A stretch of 64,000 nt of DNA from Acanthosepion esculentum. Its lineage: Eukaryota; Mollusca; Cephalopoda; Sepiida; Sepiidae. Under the pieces are notes generated by a model. That model made no database searches, had not been told where the DNA came from, and worked only from the letters and a program-made list of their open reading frames with translations. Positions within the stretch are counted from its first letter, which is position 1. Each line of letters begins with the position of its first letter. Position numbers and translations under genes: made by a program. Shown here piece after piece: positions 37,035 to 50,300 of this stretch. The stretch lies in contig CAXIWW010000817.1 of the NCBI GenBank assembly GCA_964036315.1, forward strand, positions 9,211,501 through 9,275,500, in the 5' to 3' direction.

Positions 37035-37498
37035 CTGTGGTGCTGTTTGCACTTTTCCTATCAACTGGTGTTGTTCGCAAGTTTTTATGTAAACATGTAT
37101 TTTTATACATTTATAGTGTTTTTTTTTTAGTGGGGGGTCACTATTTGCTCATAGCTGGGACCCTTTGTGATAAGAAGCCTTGCTGTCAGATGTAGTTTAT
37201 AGTCATACCTAGGATTGGTTGGCAATGTGATGCTGTTGGCACTTTTGCTATCAGCTGTTGGCACTTTTGCTGTCAGTTGTTGGCACTTTTGCTATCAGCT
37301 GTGGTGCTGTTGACACTTTTGCTATCAACTGGTGTTGTTCGCAAGTTTTTATATAAACATGTATTTTTATACTTTCATAGTGTTTTTTGTTTTTAGTGGG
37401 GGTTCACTATTTGCTCATAGCTGGGACCCTTTGTGATCAGAAGTCTTGTTGTCAGATGTAGTTTATAGTCATACCTAGGACTAGTTGGCACTGTGGTG

Positions 37499-37687
37499 CT
37501 GTTGGCACTTTTGCTATCAACTGGTGCTGTTCGCAAGTTTTTATATAAACATGTATTTTTATACTTTCATAGTGTTTTTTTTTAGTGGGGAGTAACTATT
37601 TGCTCATAGCTGGGACCCTTTGTGATCAGAAGCCTTGCTGTCAGATGTAGTTTATAGTCATACCTAGGACTAGTTGGCAATGTGGTG
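37499..37687 (-). repeat. Minimal unit, n = 0 (reverse strand)
   Basis: One monomer (37499-37520) plus one spacer, 189 bp. The leader edge reads CTGGTGCTGTTCGC instead of the usual CTGGTGTTGTTCGC. This is the third unit in the window lacking an internal array. Confidence 0.87.
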
Positions 37688-38712
37688 CTGTTGGCACTTT
37701 TGCTATCAGCTGTTGGGACTTTTGTTATCAGCTGTTGGCACTTTTGCTATCAGCTGTTGGCACTTTTGCTATCAGCTGTTGGCAGTTTTGCTATCAGCTG
37801 TTGGCACTTTTGCTATCAGCTGTTGGCACTTTTGGTATCAGCTGTGGTGCTGTTGGCACTTTTGCTATCAACTGGTGTTGTTCGCAAGTTTTTATATAAA
37901 CATGTATTTTTATACATTCATAGTGTTTTTTTTTACTGGAGGGTCACTATTTGCTCATAGCTGGGACCCTTAGTGATCAGAAGCCTTGCTGTCAGATGTA
38001 GTTTATTGTCATACCTAGGACTAGCTGGCAATGTGGTGCTGTTGTCACTTTTGCTATCAGCTGTTGGCACTTTTGCTATCAGCTCTTGGCACTTTTGCTG
38101 TCAGCTGTTCTCACTTTTGCTATCAGCTGTGGTGTTGTTTGCACTTTTGCTATCAACTGATGTTCTTCGCAAGTTTTTATATAAACATGTATTTTTATAC
38201 TTTCATAGTTTTTTTTTTTTAGTGGGGGGTAACTATTTGCTCATAGCTGGGACCCTTTGTGATCAGAAGCCTTGCTGTCAGATGTAGTTTATTGTCATAC
38301 CTAGGACTAGCTGGCAATGTGGTGCTGTTGGCACTTTTGCTATCAGCTGTTGGCACTTTTGCTATCAGCTGTTGGAGCTTTAGCTATCAGCTGTTGGCAC
38401 TTTTGCTATCAGCTTTGGGGCTGTTTGCACTTTTGCTATCAACTGGTGTTGTTCGCAAGTTTTTATATAAACATGTATTTTTATTTTTCATAGTGTTTTT
38501 TTTTTAGTGGGGGGGAACTATTTGCTGATAGCTGGGACCCTTTGTGATCAGAAGCCTTGCTGTCAGATGTAGTTTATAGTCATACCTAGGACTAGTTGGC
38601 ACTGTGGTGCTGTTGGCACTTTTGCTATCAGCTGTTGGCACTTTTGCTATCAGCTGTTGGCACTTTTGTTACCAGCTGTGGTGTGTTGGCACTTTTGCTA
38701 TCAACTGGTGTT

Positions 38713-38750
38713 GTTCGCAAGTTTTTATATTTTTGCGAACTTTTGCGAAC
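38713..38750 (+). repeat. Head-to-head inversion junction J3
   Basis: GTTCGCAA (38713-38720), then GTTTTTATAT, then two tandem TTTTGCGAAC (38731-38740, 38741-38750). Same structure and direction as J2, 8.68 kb downstream. The left flank shares the ACCAGCTGTGGTGTG variant; the right flank reads ACCACACCTGTTGATAGC and has GATAGC where J1 and J2 have TATAGC. Downstream, 39210-39450 resembles 30880-31100, so J2 and J3 sit in duplicated neighbourhoods. Confidence 0.92.
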
Positions 38751-39887
38751 CACACCTGTTGATAGCAAAAGTGCCCACAGCACCACAGCTGATAGCAAAA
38801 GTGCCAACAGCTGATAGCAAAAATGCGAACAGCTGATAGCAAAAGTGCCAACAGCACCACAGTGCCAACTAGTCCTAGGTATGACTATAAACTACATCTG
38901 ACAGCAAGTCTTCTGATCACAAACGGTCACAGCTATGAGCAAAGAGTGACCCCCACTAAAAAAAAAACACTATGAAAGTATAAAAATACATGTTTATATA
39001 AAAACTTGAGAACAACACCAGTTGATAGCAAAAGTGCCAACAGCACCACAGCTGATAGCGAAAGTGCCATCAGCTGATAGCAAAAGTGCCAACAGATGAT
39101 AGCAAAAGTGCCAACAGCTGATAGCAAAAGTGCCAACAGCTGATAGCAAAAGTGCCAACAGCACGACAGTTCCAACTAGTCCTAGATATGACTATAAACT
39201 ACATCTGACAGTAAGTCTTCTGATCACAAAGGGTCCCAGCAATAAGCAAATAGTGACCCCCCACTAAAAAAAAAACTCTATGAAAGTATAAAAGTACATG
39301 TTTATATAAAAACTTGCGAACAACACCAGTTGATAGCAAAAGTGCCAACAGCACCACAGATTATAGCAAAAGTGCCAACAGCTGATAGCAAAAGTGCCAA
39401 CAGCTTATAGCAAAAGTGCCAACAGCACCACAGTGCCAATAGTCCTAGGTATGACTATAAACTACATCTGACAGCAAGGCTTCTGATCACGAAGGGTCCC
39501 AGCTATTAGCAAATAGTGACCCCCCACTAAAAAAAAAACACTATGAAAGAATAAATATAGATGTTTATATAAAAACTTGCGAACAACACCAGTTGATAGC
39601 AAAAGTGCCAACAGCACCACAGCCGGTAGCAAAAGTGCCAACAGCTGATAGCACAAGTGCCAACAGCTTATACCAAAAGTGCCAACCGCACCACAGTGCC
39701 AACCAGTCCTAGGTATGATTATAAACTACATCTGACAGCAAGGCTTCTGATCACAAAGGGTCCTTGCTATGAGCAAGTAGTGACCCCCCACTAAAAAAAA
39801 AAACACTATGAAAGTATAAAAATACATGTTTATATAAAAACTTGCGAACAACACCAGTTGATTGCAAAAGTGCCAACAGGACCACAG

Positions 39888-40523
39888 CGGATAGCAAAAG
39901 TGCCAACAGCTGATAGCAAAAGTGCCAACAGCTGATAGCAAAAGTGCCAAAAGCTGTTAGCAAAAGTGCCAACAGCTGATACCAAACGAGCCAACAGATG
40001 ATAGCAAAAGTGCCAACAGCTGATAGCAAAAGTGCCAAAAGCTGATAGCAAAAGTGCCAACAGCTGATAGCAAAAGTGCCAACAGCTGATAGCAAAAGTG
40101 CCAAAAGATTATACCAAAGTGCCAACAGCTGATAGCAAAAGTGCCAATAGTTGATTGCAAAAGTGCCAACAGCTGATAGCAAAAGGGCCAACAGCTGATA
40201 GCAAAAGTGCCAACAGCTGATTGCAAAAGTGCCAAAAGCTGTTAGCAAAAGTGCCAACAGCTGATAGCAAACGTGCCAACAGATGATAGCAAAAGTGCCA
40301 ACAGCTGATAGCAAAAATGCCAACAGCTTATAGCAAAAGTGCCAAAAGATTATACCAAAGTGCCAACAGCTGATAGCAAAAGTGCCAATAGCTGATTGCA
40401 AAAGTGCCAACAGCTGATAGCAAAAGTGCAAACAGCTGATAGCAAAATTGCCAACAGCTGATACCAAAAGTGCCAAAAGCTGATAGCAAAAGATCCAACA
40501 GCTGATAGCAAAAGTGCCAACAG
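39888..40523 (+). repeat. Longest monomer array in the window (about 29 monomers)
   Basis: These 636 bp equal 29 monomers less two bases. Inside it a run of variants repeats with a period of 285 bp, which is 13 monomers less one base: the AGCTGTTAGC variant at 39952 and again at 40237, then AAACG, then AGATGATAGC, then a shortened ATTATACC monomer, then a GATTGC monomer. Pieces of the same series occur at 31910-32060, 41300-41370 and 57995-58170, so a higher-order repeat of monomers exists within single units. Confidence 0.85.
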
Positions 40524-40661
40524 CACCACAGTGCCAACTAGTCCTAGGTATGACTATAAACTACATCTGACAGCAAGGCTACTGATCACAGAGGGTCCAA
40601 GCTATGAGCAAATAGTGACCGCCCACTAAAAAAAAACACTATGAAAGTATAAAAATAGATG

Positions 40662-41147
40662 TTTATATAAAAACGTGCGAACAAGACCAGTTGATAGCAA
40701 AAGGGCCCACAGCACCACAGCTGATAGCAAAAGTGCCAACAGCTGATAGCAAAAGTGCCAACAGCTGATAGAAATAGTGCCAACAGCACCACAGTACCAA
40801 CTAGTCCTAGGTATGACTCTAAACTACATCTGACAGCAAGGCTTCTGATCACAAAGGGTCCCAGGTATGAGCAAATATTGACCCCCCACTAAAAAAAAAC
40901 AATATGAATGTATAAAAATACATGTTTATATAAAAACTTGCGAACAACACCAGTTGATAGCAAAAGTGCCAACAGCACCGCAGCTGATAGCAAAAGTGCC
41001 AACAGCAGATAGCAAAAGTGCCAACAGCTGATAGCAAAAGTGCCAACAGCTGATAGTAAAAGTGCCAACAGCACCAAAGTGCCAACTAGTCCTAGGTATG
41101 ATTATAAACTACATCTGACAACAAGGCTTCTGATCACAAAGGGTCCC
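40662..41147 (+). repeat. Distant duplication D9, first copy (second 57362-57847)
   Basis: Two units recur 16700 bp downstream at a constant offset, with shared markers AAACGTGCGAACAAGACC, GATAGAAATAGTGCC, CACAGTACC, CCCAGGTATGAGC, AAATATTGACC and ACAACAAGGC. The sequence after both copies (an array with the ATTATACC and GATTGC variants) is also related. The second copy differs at a few bases. Confidence 0.86.
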
Positions 41148-41504
41148 AGGTATGAGCAAATATTGACCCCCCACTAAAAAAAAAACACTATGAATTAAAA
41201 AAATACATGTTTTAAAAAACTTGCGGACAACACCAGTTGATTGCAAAAGTGCCAACAGGACCACAGCTGATAGCAAAAGTGCCAACAGCTGATAGCAAAA
41301 GTGCCAACAGATTATACCAAAGTGCCAACAGCTGATAGCAAAAGTGCCAATAGCTGATTGCAAAAGTGCCAACAGCTGATAGCAAAAGTGCAAACAGCTG
41401 ATAGCAAAAGTGACAACAGCTGATAGCAAAAGTGCCAACAGCTGATAGCAATAGTGCCAACAGCACCACAGTGCCAACTAGTCCTAGGTATGACTATAAA
41501 CTAC

Positions 41505-41640
41505 ATCTGACAGGAAGGCTTCTGATCACAAAGGGTCCCAGGTATGTGCAAATAGTTACCCCCCACTAAAAAAACACTATGAAAGTATAAAAATACATGT
41601 TTATATAAAAACTTGCGAACAACACCATTTGATAGCAAAA
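41505..41640 (+). repeat. Unit copy D11 (second at 42074-42209)
   Basis: The spacer variant CAGGAAGGCTTC, CCCAGGTATGTGC, AAATAGTTACC and a short A7 run occurs twice 569 bp apart, one unit intervening. Another unit-scale copy of the same kind is 59925-60187 with 60188-60450. Confidence 0.83.
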
Positions 41641-43727
41641 GTGCCAACAGCACCACAGCTGATAGCAAAAGTGCCAACAGCTGATAGCAAAAGTGCCAAC
41701 AGCTGATAGCAAAAGTGCCAACAGCTGAAAGCAAAAGTGCCAACAGCACCACAGTGCCAACTAGTCCTAGGTTTGACTATAAACTACATCTGACAGCAAG
41801 GCTTCTGATCACAAAGGGTCCCAGCTATGAGCAAATAGTGACCCGTCACCAAAAAAAAAACACTATGAATGTATAAAAATACATGTTTATATCATAACTT
41901 GCAAACAACACCAGTTGATAGCAAAATTGCCAACGGCACCACAGCTGATAGCAAAAGTGCCAACAGCTGATACCAAAAGTGCCAACAGCTGATAGCAAAA
42001 GTGCCAACAGCTGATAGCAAAAGTGCCAACAGCACCACAGTGCCAACTAGTCCTAGGTATGACTATAAACTACATCTGACAGGAAGGCTTCTGATCACAA
42101 AGGGTCCCAGGTATGTGCAAATAGTTACCCCCCACTAAAAAAACACTATGAAAGTATAAAAATACATGTTTATATAAAAACTTGCGAACAACACCAGTTG
42201 ATAGCAAAAGTGCCAACAGCTACTCAGCTGATAGCAAAAGTGCCAACAGCTTATAGCAAAAGTGCCAACAGCTGATAGCAAAAGTGCCAACAGCTCCACA
42301 GTTCCAACTAGTCCTAGGTATGACTATAAACTACATCTGACAGCAAGGCTTCTGATCACAAAGGGTCCCAGCTATGAGCAAATAGAGACCCCCCACTAAA
42401 AAAAAACTCTATGTATGTATAAAAAAACATGTTTATATAAAAACTTGCGAACAACACCAGTTGATAGCAAAAGTGCCAACAGCACCACAGCTGATAGCAA
42501 AAGTGCCAACAGCTCATAGCAAAAGTGCCAACAGCTGATAGCAATAGTGCCAACAGCTGATAGCAAAAGTGCCAACAGCAACACAGCTGATAGCAAAAGT
42601 GCCAACAGCTGATAGCAAAAGTGACAACAGCTGATAGCAAAACTGCCAACAGCACCACAGTGCCAACTAGTCCTTGGTATGACTATAAACTACATCTGAC
42701 AAGACTTCTGATCACAAAGGGTCCCAGCTATGAGCAAATAGTGACCCCCCACTAAAAACAAAAAACACTATGAAAGTATAAAAATACATGTTTATAAAAA
42801 AATTGCGAACAACACCAGTTGATAGCAAAAGTGCCAACAGCACCACAGTTGATAGCAAAAGTGCCAACAGCTGATAGCAAAAGTGCCTACAGCTGATAGC
42901 AAAAGTGACAACAGCTGATAGCAAAAGTGCCAACAGCTAATAGCAAAAATGCAAACAGCACCACATTGCCAACTAGTCCTAGGTATGACTAAAAACTACA
43001 TCTGACAGCAAGGCTTCGGATTACTAAGGGTCCCAGCTATGAGCAAATAGTGACCCCCCACTAAAAAAAAACACTATGAATGTATAAAAATACATGTTTA
43101 TATAAAAACTTGCGAACAACACCAGTTGATAGCAAAAGTGCCAACAGCACCACAGTTGATAGCAAAAGTGCCAACAGCTGATAGCAAAAGTGCCAACAGC
43201 TGATAGCAAAACTGCCAACAGCTGATAGCAAAATGCCAACAGCACCACAGTGCCAACTAGTCCTAGGTATGACTATAAACTACATCTGACAGCAAGGCTT
43301 CTGATCACAAAGGCTCCCAGCTATGAGCAAATAGTTACCCCCCACTAAAAAAAAACACTATGAATGTATAAAAATACATGTTTATATAAAAACTTGCGAA
43401 CAACTCCAGTTGATAGCAAAAGTGCCAACAGCACCACAGCTGATAGCAAAAGTGCCAAAAGCTTATAGCAAAAGTGCCAACAGCTGATAGCAAAACTGAC
43501 AACAGCTGATACCAAAAGTGCCAACAGCTGATAGCAAAAGTGCCAACAAGCTGATAGCAAAAGTGCCAACAGACCGAGAGTGCCAACTAGTCCTAGGTAT
43601 GACTATAAACTACATCTGACAGCAAGGCTTCTGATCACAAAGGGTCCCAGGTATGAGCAAATAGTTACCCCCCACTAAAAAAAAACACTATGAAAGTATA
43701 AAAATACATGTTTATATAAAAACTTGC

Positions 43728-45969
43728 GAACAACACCAGTTGATAGCAAAAGTGCCAACAGCACCACAGCTGATAGCAAAAGTGCCAACAACTGATAGCA
43801 AAAGTGCCAACAGCTGATAGCAAAAGTGCCAACAGCACCACATTGCCAACTAGTCCTATGTATGACTATAAACTACATCTGATAGCAAGGTATCTTATCA
43901 CAAAGGTTCCCAGCTATGAGCAAATAGTGACCCCCCCACTAAAAAAAAACTCTATGAAATATATAAAAATACATGTTTATATAAAAACTTGCGAACAACA
44001 TCAGTTGATAGCAAAAGTGCCAACAGCACCACAGCTGATAGCAAAAGTGCCAAGAGCTGATAGCAAAAGTGCCAACAGCACCACATTGCCAACTAGTCTT
44101 AGGTATGACTATAAACTACATCTGACAGCAAGGCTTCTGATCACAAAGGGTCCAAGCTATGAGCAAATAGTGACCCCCCACTAAAAAAAAACACTATGAA
44201 TGTATAAAAATACCTATTTATATAAAAAATGTGCGAACAACACCAGTTGATAGCAAAAGTGCCAACAGCACCACAGCTGATAGCAAAAGTGCCAACAGCT
44301 GATAGCAAAAGTGCAAACAGCTGATAGCAAAAGTGCCAACAGCTGATAGCAAAAGTTCCAACAGCACCACAGTGCCAACTAATCCTAGGTATGACTATAA
44401 ACTAGATCTGACAGCAGGGCTTCTGATCACAAAGGGTCCCAGCTATGAGCAAATAGTGACCACACACTAAAAAAAAAAACACTATGAAAGTATAAAAATA
44501 CATGTTTATATAAAAACTTGTGAACAACACCAGTTGATAGCAAAAGTGCAAACAGCACCACAGCTTATTGCAAATGTGCCAACAGCTGATAGCAAAAGTG
44601 CCAACAGCTGATAGCAAAAGTGCCAACAGCTGATAGCAAAAGTGCCAACAGGTGAGAGCAAAACTGCCAACAGCTGATAGCAAAAGTGCCAACAGCACCA
44701 CAGTGCAAACTAGTCCTAGGTATAAATATAAACTACATCTGACAGCAAGGCTTCTGATCATACAGGTTCCCAACTATGAGCAAATAGTGACCCCCCACTA
44801 AAAAAAACACTATGAAAGTATAAAAATACATGTTTATATAAAAACTTGTGAACAACACCAGTTGATAGCAAAAGTGCCAACAGCACCACAGCTGATAGCA
44901 AAAGTGCCAACAACTGATAGCAAAAGTGCCAACAGCTGATAGCAAAAGTGCCAACAGCACCACATTGCCAACTAGTCCTATGTATGACTATAAACTACAT
45001 CTGATAGCAAGGTATCTTATCACAAAGGTTCCCAGCTATGAGCAAATAGTGACCCCCCCACTAAAAAAAAACTCTATGAAATATATAAAAATACATGTTT
45101 ATATAAAAACTTGCGAACAACATCAGTTGATAGCAAAAGTGCCAACAGCACCACAGCTGATAGCAAAAGTGCCAAGAGCTGATAGCAAAAGTGCCAACAG
45201 CACCACATTGCCAACTAGTCTTAGGTATGACTATAAACTACATCTGACAGCAAGGCTTCTGATCACAAAGGGTCCAAGCTATGAGCAAATAGTGACCCCC
45301 CACTAAAAAAAAACACTATGAATGTATAAAAATACCTATTTATATAAAAAATGTGCGAACAACACCAGTTGATAGCAAAAGTGCCAACAGCACCACAGCT
45401 GATAGCAAAAGTGCCAACAGCTGATAGCAAAAGTGCAAACAGCTGATAGCAAAAGTGCCAACAGCTGATAGCAAAAGTTCCAACAGCACCACAGTGCCAA
45501 CTAATCCTAGGTATGACTATAAACTAGATCTGACAGCAGGGCTTCTGATCACAAAGGGTCCCAGCTATGAGCAAATAGTGACCACACACTAAAAAAAAAA
45601 ACACTATGAAAGTATAAAAATACATGTTTATATAAAAACTTGTGAACAACACCAGTTGATAGCAAAAGTGCAAACAGCACCACAGCTTATTGCAAATGTG
45701 CCAACAGCTGATAGCAAAAGTGCCAACAGCTGATAGCAAAAGTGCCAACAGCTGATAGCAAAAGTGCCAACAGGTGAGAGCAAAACTGCCAACAGCTGAT
45801 AGCAAAAGTGCCAACAGCACCACAGTGCAAACTAGTCCTAGGTATAAATATAAACTACATCTGACAGCAAGGCTTCTGATCATACAGGTTCCCAACTATG
45901 AGCAAATAGTGACCCCCCACTAAAAAAAACACTATGAAAGTATAAAAATACATGTTTATATAAAAACTT
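43728..45969 (+). repeat. Recent tandem duplication D7, two copies of about 1121 bp
   Basis: The stretch 43728-44847 is repeated at 44850-45969 at a constant offset of 1122 bp, four units per copy. The open frames in both copies translate identically and no difference was noticed in the lines compared, so it is probably the youngest large event. The break lies inside CTTGNNAACAAC: the first copy opens with CTTGCG, the joint has CTTGTG and the third edge has CTTGCT. Part of the same series resumes at 45970-46550. Confidence 0.9.
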
Positions 45970-47390
45970 GCTAACAACACCAGTTGATAGCAAAAGTGCC
46001 AACAGCACCACAGCTGATAGCAAAAGTGCCAAGAGCTGATAGCAAAAGTGCCAACAGCACCACATTGCCAACTAGTCTTAGGTATGACTATAAACTACAT
46101 CTGACAGCAAGGCTTCTGATCACAAAGGGTCCAAGCTATGAGCAAATAGTGACCCCCCACTAAAAAAAAACACTATGAATGTATAAAAATACCTATTTAT
46201 ATAAAAAATGTGCGAACAACACCAGTTGATAGCAAAAGTGCCAACAGCACCACAGCTGATAGCAAAAGTGCCAACAGCTGATAGCAAAAGTGCAAACAGC
46301 TGATAGCAAAAGTGCCAACAGCTGATAGCAAAAGTTCCAACAGCACCACAGTGCCAACTAATCCTAGGTATGACTATAAACTAGATCTGACAGCAGGGCT
46401 TCTGATCACAAAGGGTCCCAGCTATGAGCAAATAGTGACCACACACTAAAAAAAAAAACACTATGAAAGTATAAAAATACATGTTTATATAAAAACTTGT
46501 GAACAACACCAGTTGATAGCAAAAGTGCAAACAGCACCACAGCTTATTGCAAAAGTGCCAACAGCTGATAGCAAAAGTGCCAACCGCTGTTAACAAAAGT
46601 GCCAACAGCTGATAGCAAAAGTGCCAACAGCTGATAGCAAAAGTGCCAACAGCTGATAGCAAAAGTGCCAACAGGTGAGAGCAAAACTGCCAACAGCTGA
46701 TAGCAAAAGTGCCAAGAGCACCACATTGCCAACTAGTCCTAGGTATGACTATAAACTACATCTGACAGCAAGTCTTCTGATCACAAAGGGTCCCAGCTAT
46801 GAGCAAATAGTGACCCCCCACTAAAAAAAAACAATATGAATGTATAAAAATACATGTTTATATAAAAACTTGCGAACAACATCAGTTGATAGCAAAAGTG
46901 CCAACAGCACCACAGCTGATAGCAAAAGTGCCAACAGCTGATAGCAAAAGTGACAACAGCTGATAGCAAAAGTGCCAAAAGCTGATAGCAAAAGTGCCAA
47001 CAGCTGATAGCAAAATTCCAACAGCTGATAGCAAAAGTGCCAACAGCTGATTGCAAAATTGCCAACAGCTGATAGCAAAAGTTCCAACAGCTGATACCAA
47101 AAGTGCCAACAGCTGATAGCAAAAGTGCCAACAGCTGATAGCAAAAGTGCCAACAGCTGATAGCAAAAGTGCCAACAGATGATACGAAAAGAGCCAACAG
47201 CTGATAGCAAAAGTGCCAACAGCTGATAGCAAAAGTGCCAACAGCTGATACCAAAAGTGCCAAAAGCTGATAGCAAAAGTGCCAACAGCTTATAGCAAAA
47301 GTGCCTACAGCTGATAGCAAAAGTGCCAACAAAACCACAGTGCCAACTATTCCTAGGTATGACTATAAACTACATCTGACAGCAAGGCTT
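45815..47390 (+). repeat. Segmental duplication D8, first copy (second about 48657-50232)
   Basis: Offset 2841-2843 bp over about 1.57 kb. Markers are CTTGCTAACAAC, AGTCTTAGG, ACCTATTTATATAAAAAATG, CTAGATCTGACAGCAGGG, CACACACTAA, GCTTATTGC, ATGATACGAAAAGAGCC and CAAAACCACAG. The copies differ by scattered single-base changes and 1-bp indels (for example AAAAGTGACAAC near 46945 against AAAATGACAAC near 49787). Confidence 0.88.
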
Positions 47391-50300
47391 CTGATCACAA
47401 AGGGTCCCAGCTATGAGCAAATAGTGACAACCCACTAAAAAAAAACACAATGAATGTATAAAAATACATGTTTATATAAAAACTTGCGAACAACACCAGT
47501 TGATAGCAAAAGTGCAAACAGAACCACAGCTGATAGCAAAGGTGCCAACAGCTGATAGCAATAGTGCCAACAGCACCACAGTGCCAACTAGTCCTAGGTA
47601 TGACTATAAACTACATCTGACAGCAAGGCTTCTGATCACAAAGGGTCCCAGCTATGAGCAAATAGTGACACCCCCACTAAAAAAAAAACACTATGAAAGT
47701 GTAAAAATACATGTTTATATAAAAACTTGCGAACAACACCAGTTGATAGCAAATGTGCCAACAGCACCACAGCTGATAGCAAAAGTGCCAATAGCTGATA
47801 GCAAAAGTGACAAGAGCTGATAGCAAAAGTGCCAACAGCTGATAGCAAAAGTGCCAACATCTGATTGCAAAATGCCAACAGCTGATAGCAAAAGTGCAAA
47901 CAGCTGATAGAAAAAGTGCCAAAAGCTGATACCCAAAGTGCCAAAAGCTGATAGCAAAAGTGCCAATAGCTGATAGCAAAAGTTCCAACAGCTGATAGCA
48001 AAAGTGCCAACAGCACCACAGTGCCAACTAGTCCTTGGTATGACTATAAACAACATCTGACAACAAGACTTCTGACACAAAGGGTCCCAGCTATGAGAAA
48101 ATAGTGACCCCCCACTAAAAAAAAACACTCTGAATGTATGTTTATATAAAAACTTGCGAACAACACCAGTTGATAGCAAAAGTGCCAACAGCACCAGAGC
48201 TGATAGCAAAGGTGCCAACAGATGATAGCAAAAGTTCCAACAGCTGATAGCAAAAGTGCCTATAACTGATAGCAAAAGTGACAACAGCACCACAGTTCCA
48301 ACTATTCCTAGGTATGACTATAAACTACATCTGACAGCAAGGCTTCTGATCACAAAGGGTCCCAGCTATGAGCAAATAGTGACCCCACATTAAATAAAAC
48401 CACTATGAATGTATAAAAATACATGTTTATATAAAAACTGGCGAACAACACCAGTTGATAGCAAAAGTGCCAATAGCACGACAGCTGATAGCAAAAGTTC
48501 TACAGCTGATAGCAAAATTGCCAACAGCTGATAGCAAAAGTGCCAAAAGCTGATAGCAAAAGTGCCAACAGCTGATAGCAAAAGTGCCAACAGATGATAC
48601 CAAAAGTGCCAACAGCTGATAGCAAAAGTGCCAACAGCTGATAGCAAAAGTGCCAACAGCACCACAGTGCAAACTAGTCCTAGGTATGAATATAAACTAC
48701 ATCTGACAGCAAGGCTTCTGATCATACAGGTTCGCAACTATGAGCAAATAGTGACCCCCCACTAAAAAAAACACTATGAAAGTATAAAAATACATGTTTA
48801 TATAAAAACTTGCTAACAACACCAGTTGATAGCAAAAGTGCCAACAGCACCACAGCTGATAGCAAAAGTGCCAAGAGCTGATAGCAAAAGTGCCAACAGC
48901 ACCACATTGCCAACTAGTCTTAGGTATGACTATAAACTACATCTGACAGCAAGGCTTCTGATCACAAAGTGTCCAAGCTATGAGCAAATAGTGACCCCCC
49001 ACTAAAAAAAAAACACTATGAATGTATAAAAATACCTATTTATATAAAAAATGTGCGAACAACACCAGTTGATAGCAAAAGTGCCAACAGCACCACAGCT
49101 GATAGCAAAAGTGGCAACAGCTGATAGCAAAAGTGCAAACAGCTGATAGCAAAAGTGCCAACAGCTGATAGCAAAAGTTCCAACAGCACCACAGTGCCAA
49201 CTAATCCTAGGTATGACTATAAACTAGATCTGACAGCAGGGCTTCTGATCACAAAGGGTCCCAGCTATGAGCAAATAGTGACCACACACTAAAAAAAAAA
49301 ACACTATGAAAGTATAAAAATACATGTTTATATAAAAACTTGTGAACAACACCAGTTGATAGCAAAAGTGCAAACAGCACCACAGCTTATTGCAAAAGTG
49401 CCAACAGCTGATAGCAAAAGTGCCAACCGCTTTTAACAAAAGTGCCAACAGCTGATAGCAAAAGTGCCAACAGCTGATAGCAAAAGTGCCAACAGCTGAT
49501 AGCAAAAGTGCCAACAGGTGAGAGCAAAACTGCCAACAGCTGATAGCAAAAGTGCCAAGAGCACCACATTGCCAACTAGTCCTAGGTATGACTATAAACT
49601 ACATCTGACAGCAAGTCTTCTGATCACAAAGGGTCCCAGCTATGAGCAAATAGTGACCCCCCACAAAAAAAAACAATATGAATGTATAAAAATACATGTT
49701 TATATAAAAACTTGCGAACAACATCAGTTGATAGCAAAAGTGCCAACAGCACCACAGCTGATAGCAAAAGTGCCAACAGCTGATAGCAAAATGACAACAG
49801 CTGATAGCAAAAGTGCCAAAAGCTGATAGCAAAAGTGCCAACAGCTGATAGCAAAATTCCAACAGCTGATAGCAAAAGTGCCAACAGCTGATTGCAAAAG
49901 TGCCAACAGCTGATAGCAAAAGTTCCAACAGCTGATACCAAAAGTGCCAACAGCTGATAGCAAAAGTGCCAACAGCTGATAGCAAAAGTGCCAACAGCTG
50001 ATAGCAAAAGTGCCAACAGATGATACGAAAAGAGCCAACAGCTGATAGCAAAAGTGCCAACAGCTGATAGCAAAAGTGCCAACAGCTGATACCAAAAGTG
50101 CCAAAAGCTGATAGCAAAAGTGCCAACAGCTTATAGCAAAAGTGCCTACAGCTGATAGCAAAAGTGCCAACAAAACCACAGTGCCAACTATTCCTAGGTA
50201 TGACTATAAACTACATCTGACAGCAAGGCTTCTGATCACAAAGTGTCCCAGCTATGAGCAAATAGTGACCCCCCACTAAAACAAAAAACACTATGAATGT

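Larger units (their letters stand above)
34798..38730 (-). repeat. Orientation block B3 (reverse), about 13 units
   Basis: Units run on the - strand. The block begins in the middle of a spacer (CCCTTTGTGATC at 34797) rather than in a monomer. It contains two units with no internal monomers (36012-36200 and 37499-37687) and one very long array (36456-37034, about 26 monomers). The part near 38405-38520, with a TTTGGGGCTG variant, is the inverted counterpart of 1770-1900 and 4290-4420. Confidence 0.92.

Noticed and set aside
24101..38740. Dismissing the inversions as fold-back read artefacts
   Set aside because: The flanks of the junctions have diverged, differ in unit number and recur in both directions, which a simple fold-back artefact would not give. 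Read-level confirmation is still the deciding test.
43804..44184. Recurring + strand frame running through the spacer (Pro-Thr-Ser-Pro-Arg-Tyr-Asp-Tyr start)
   Set aside because: The spacer has few stops by chance (56 codons). The frame is broken in many units by poly-A length changes and point stops, so no selection for coding is visible.
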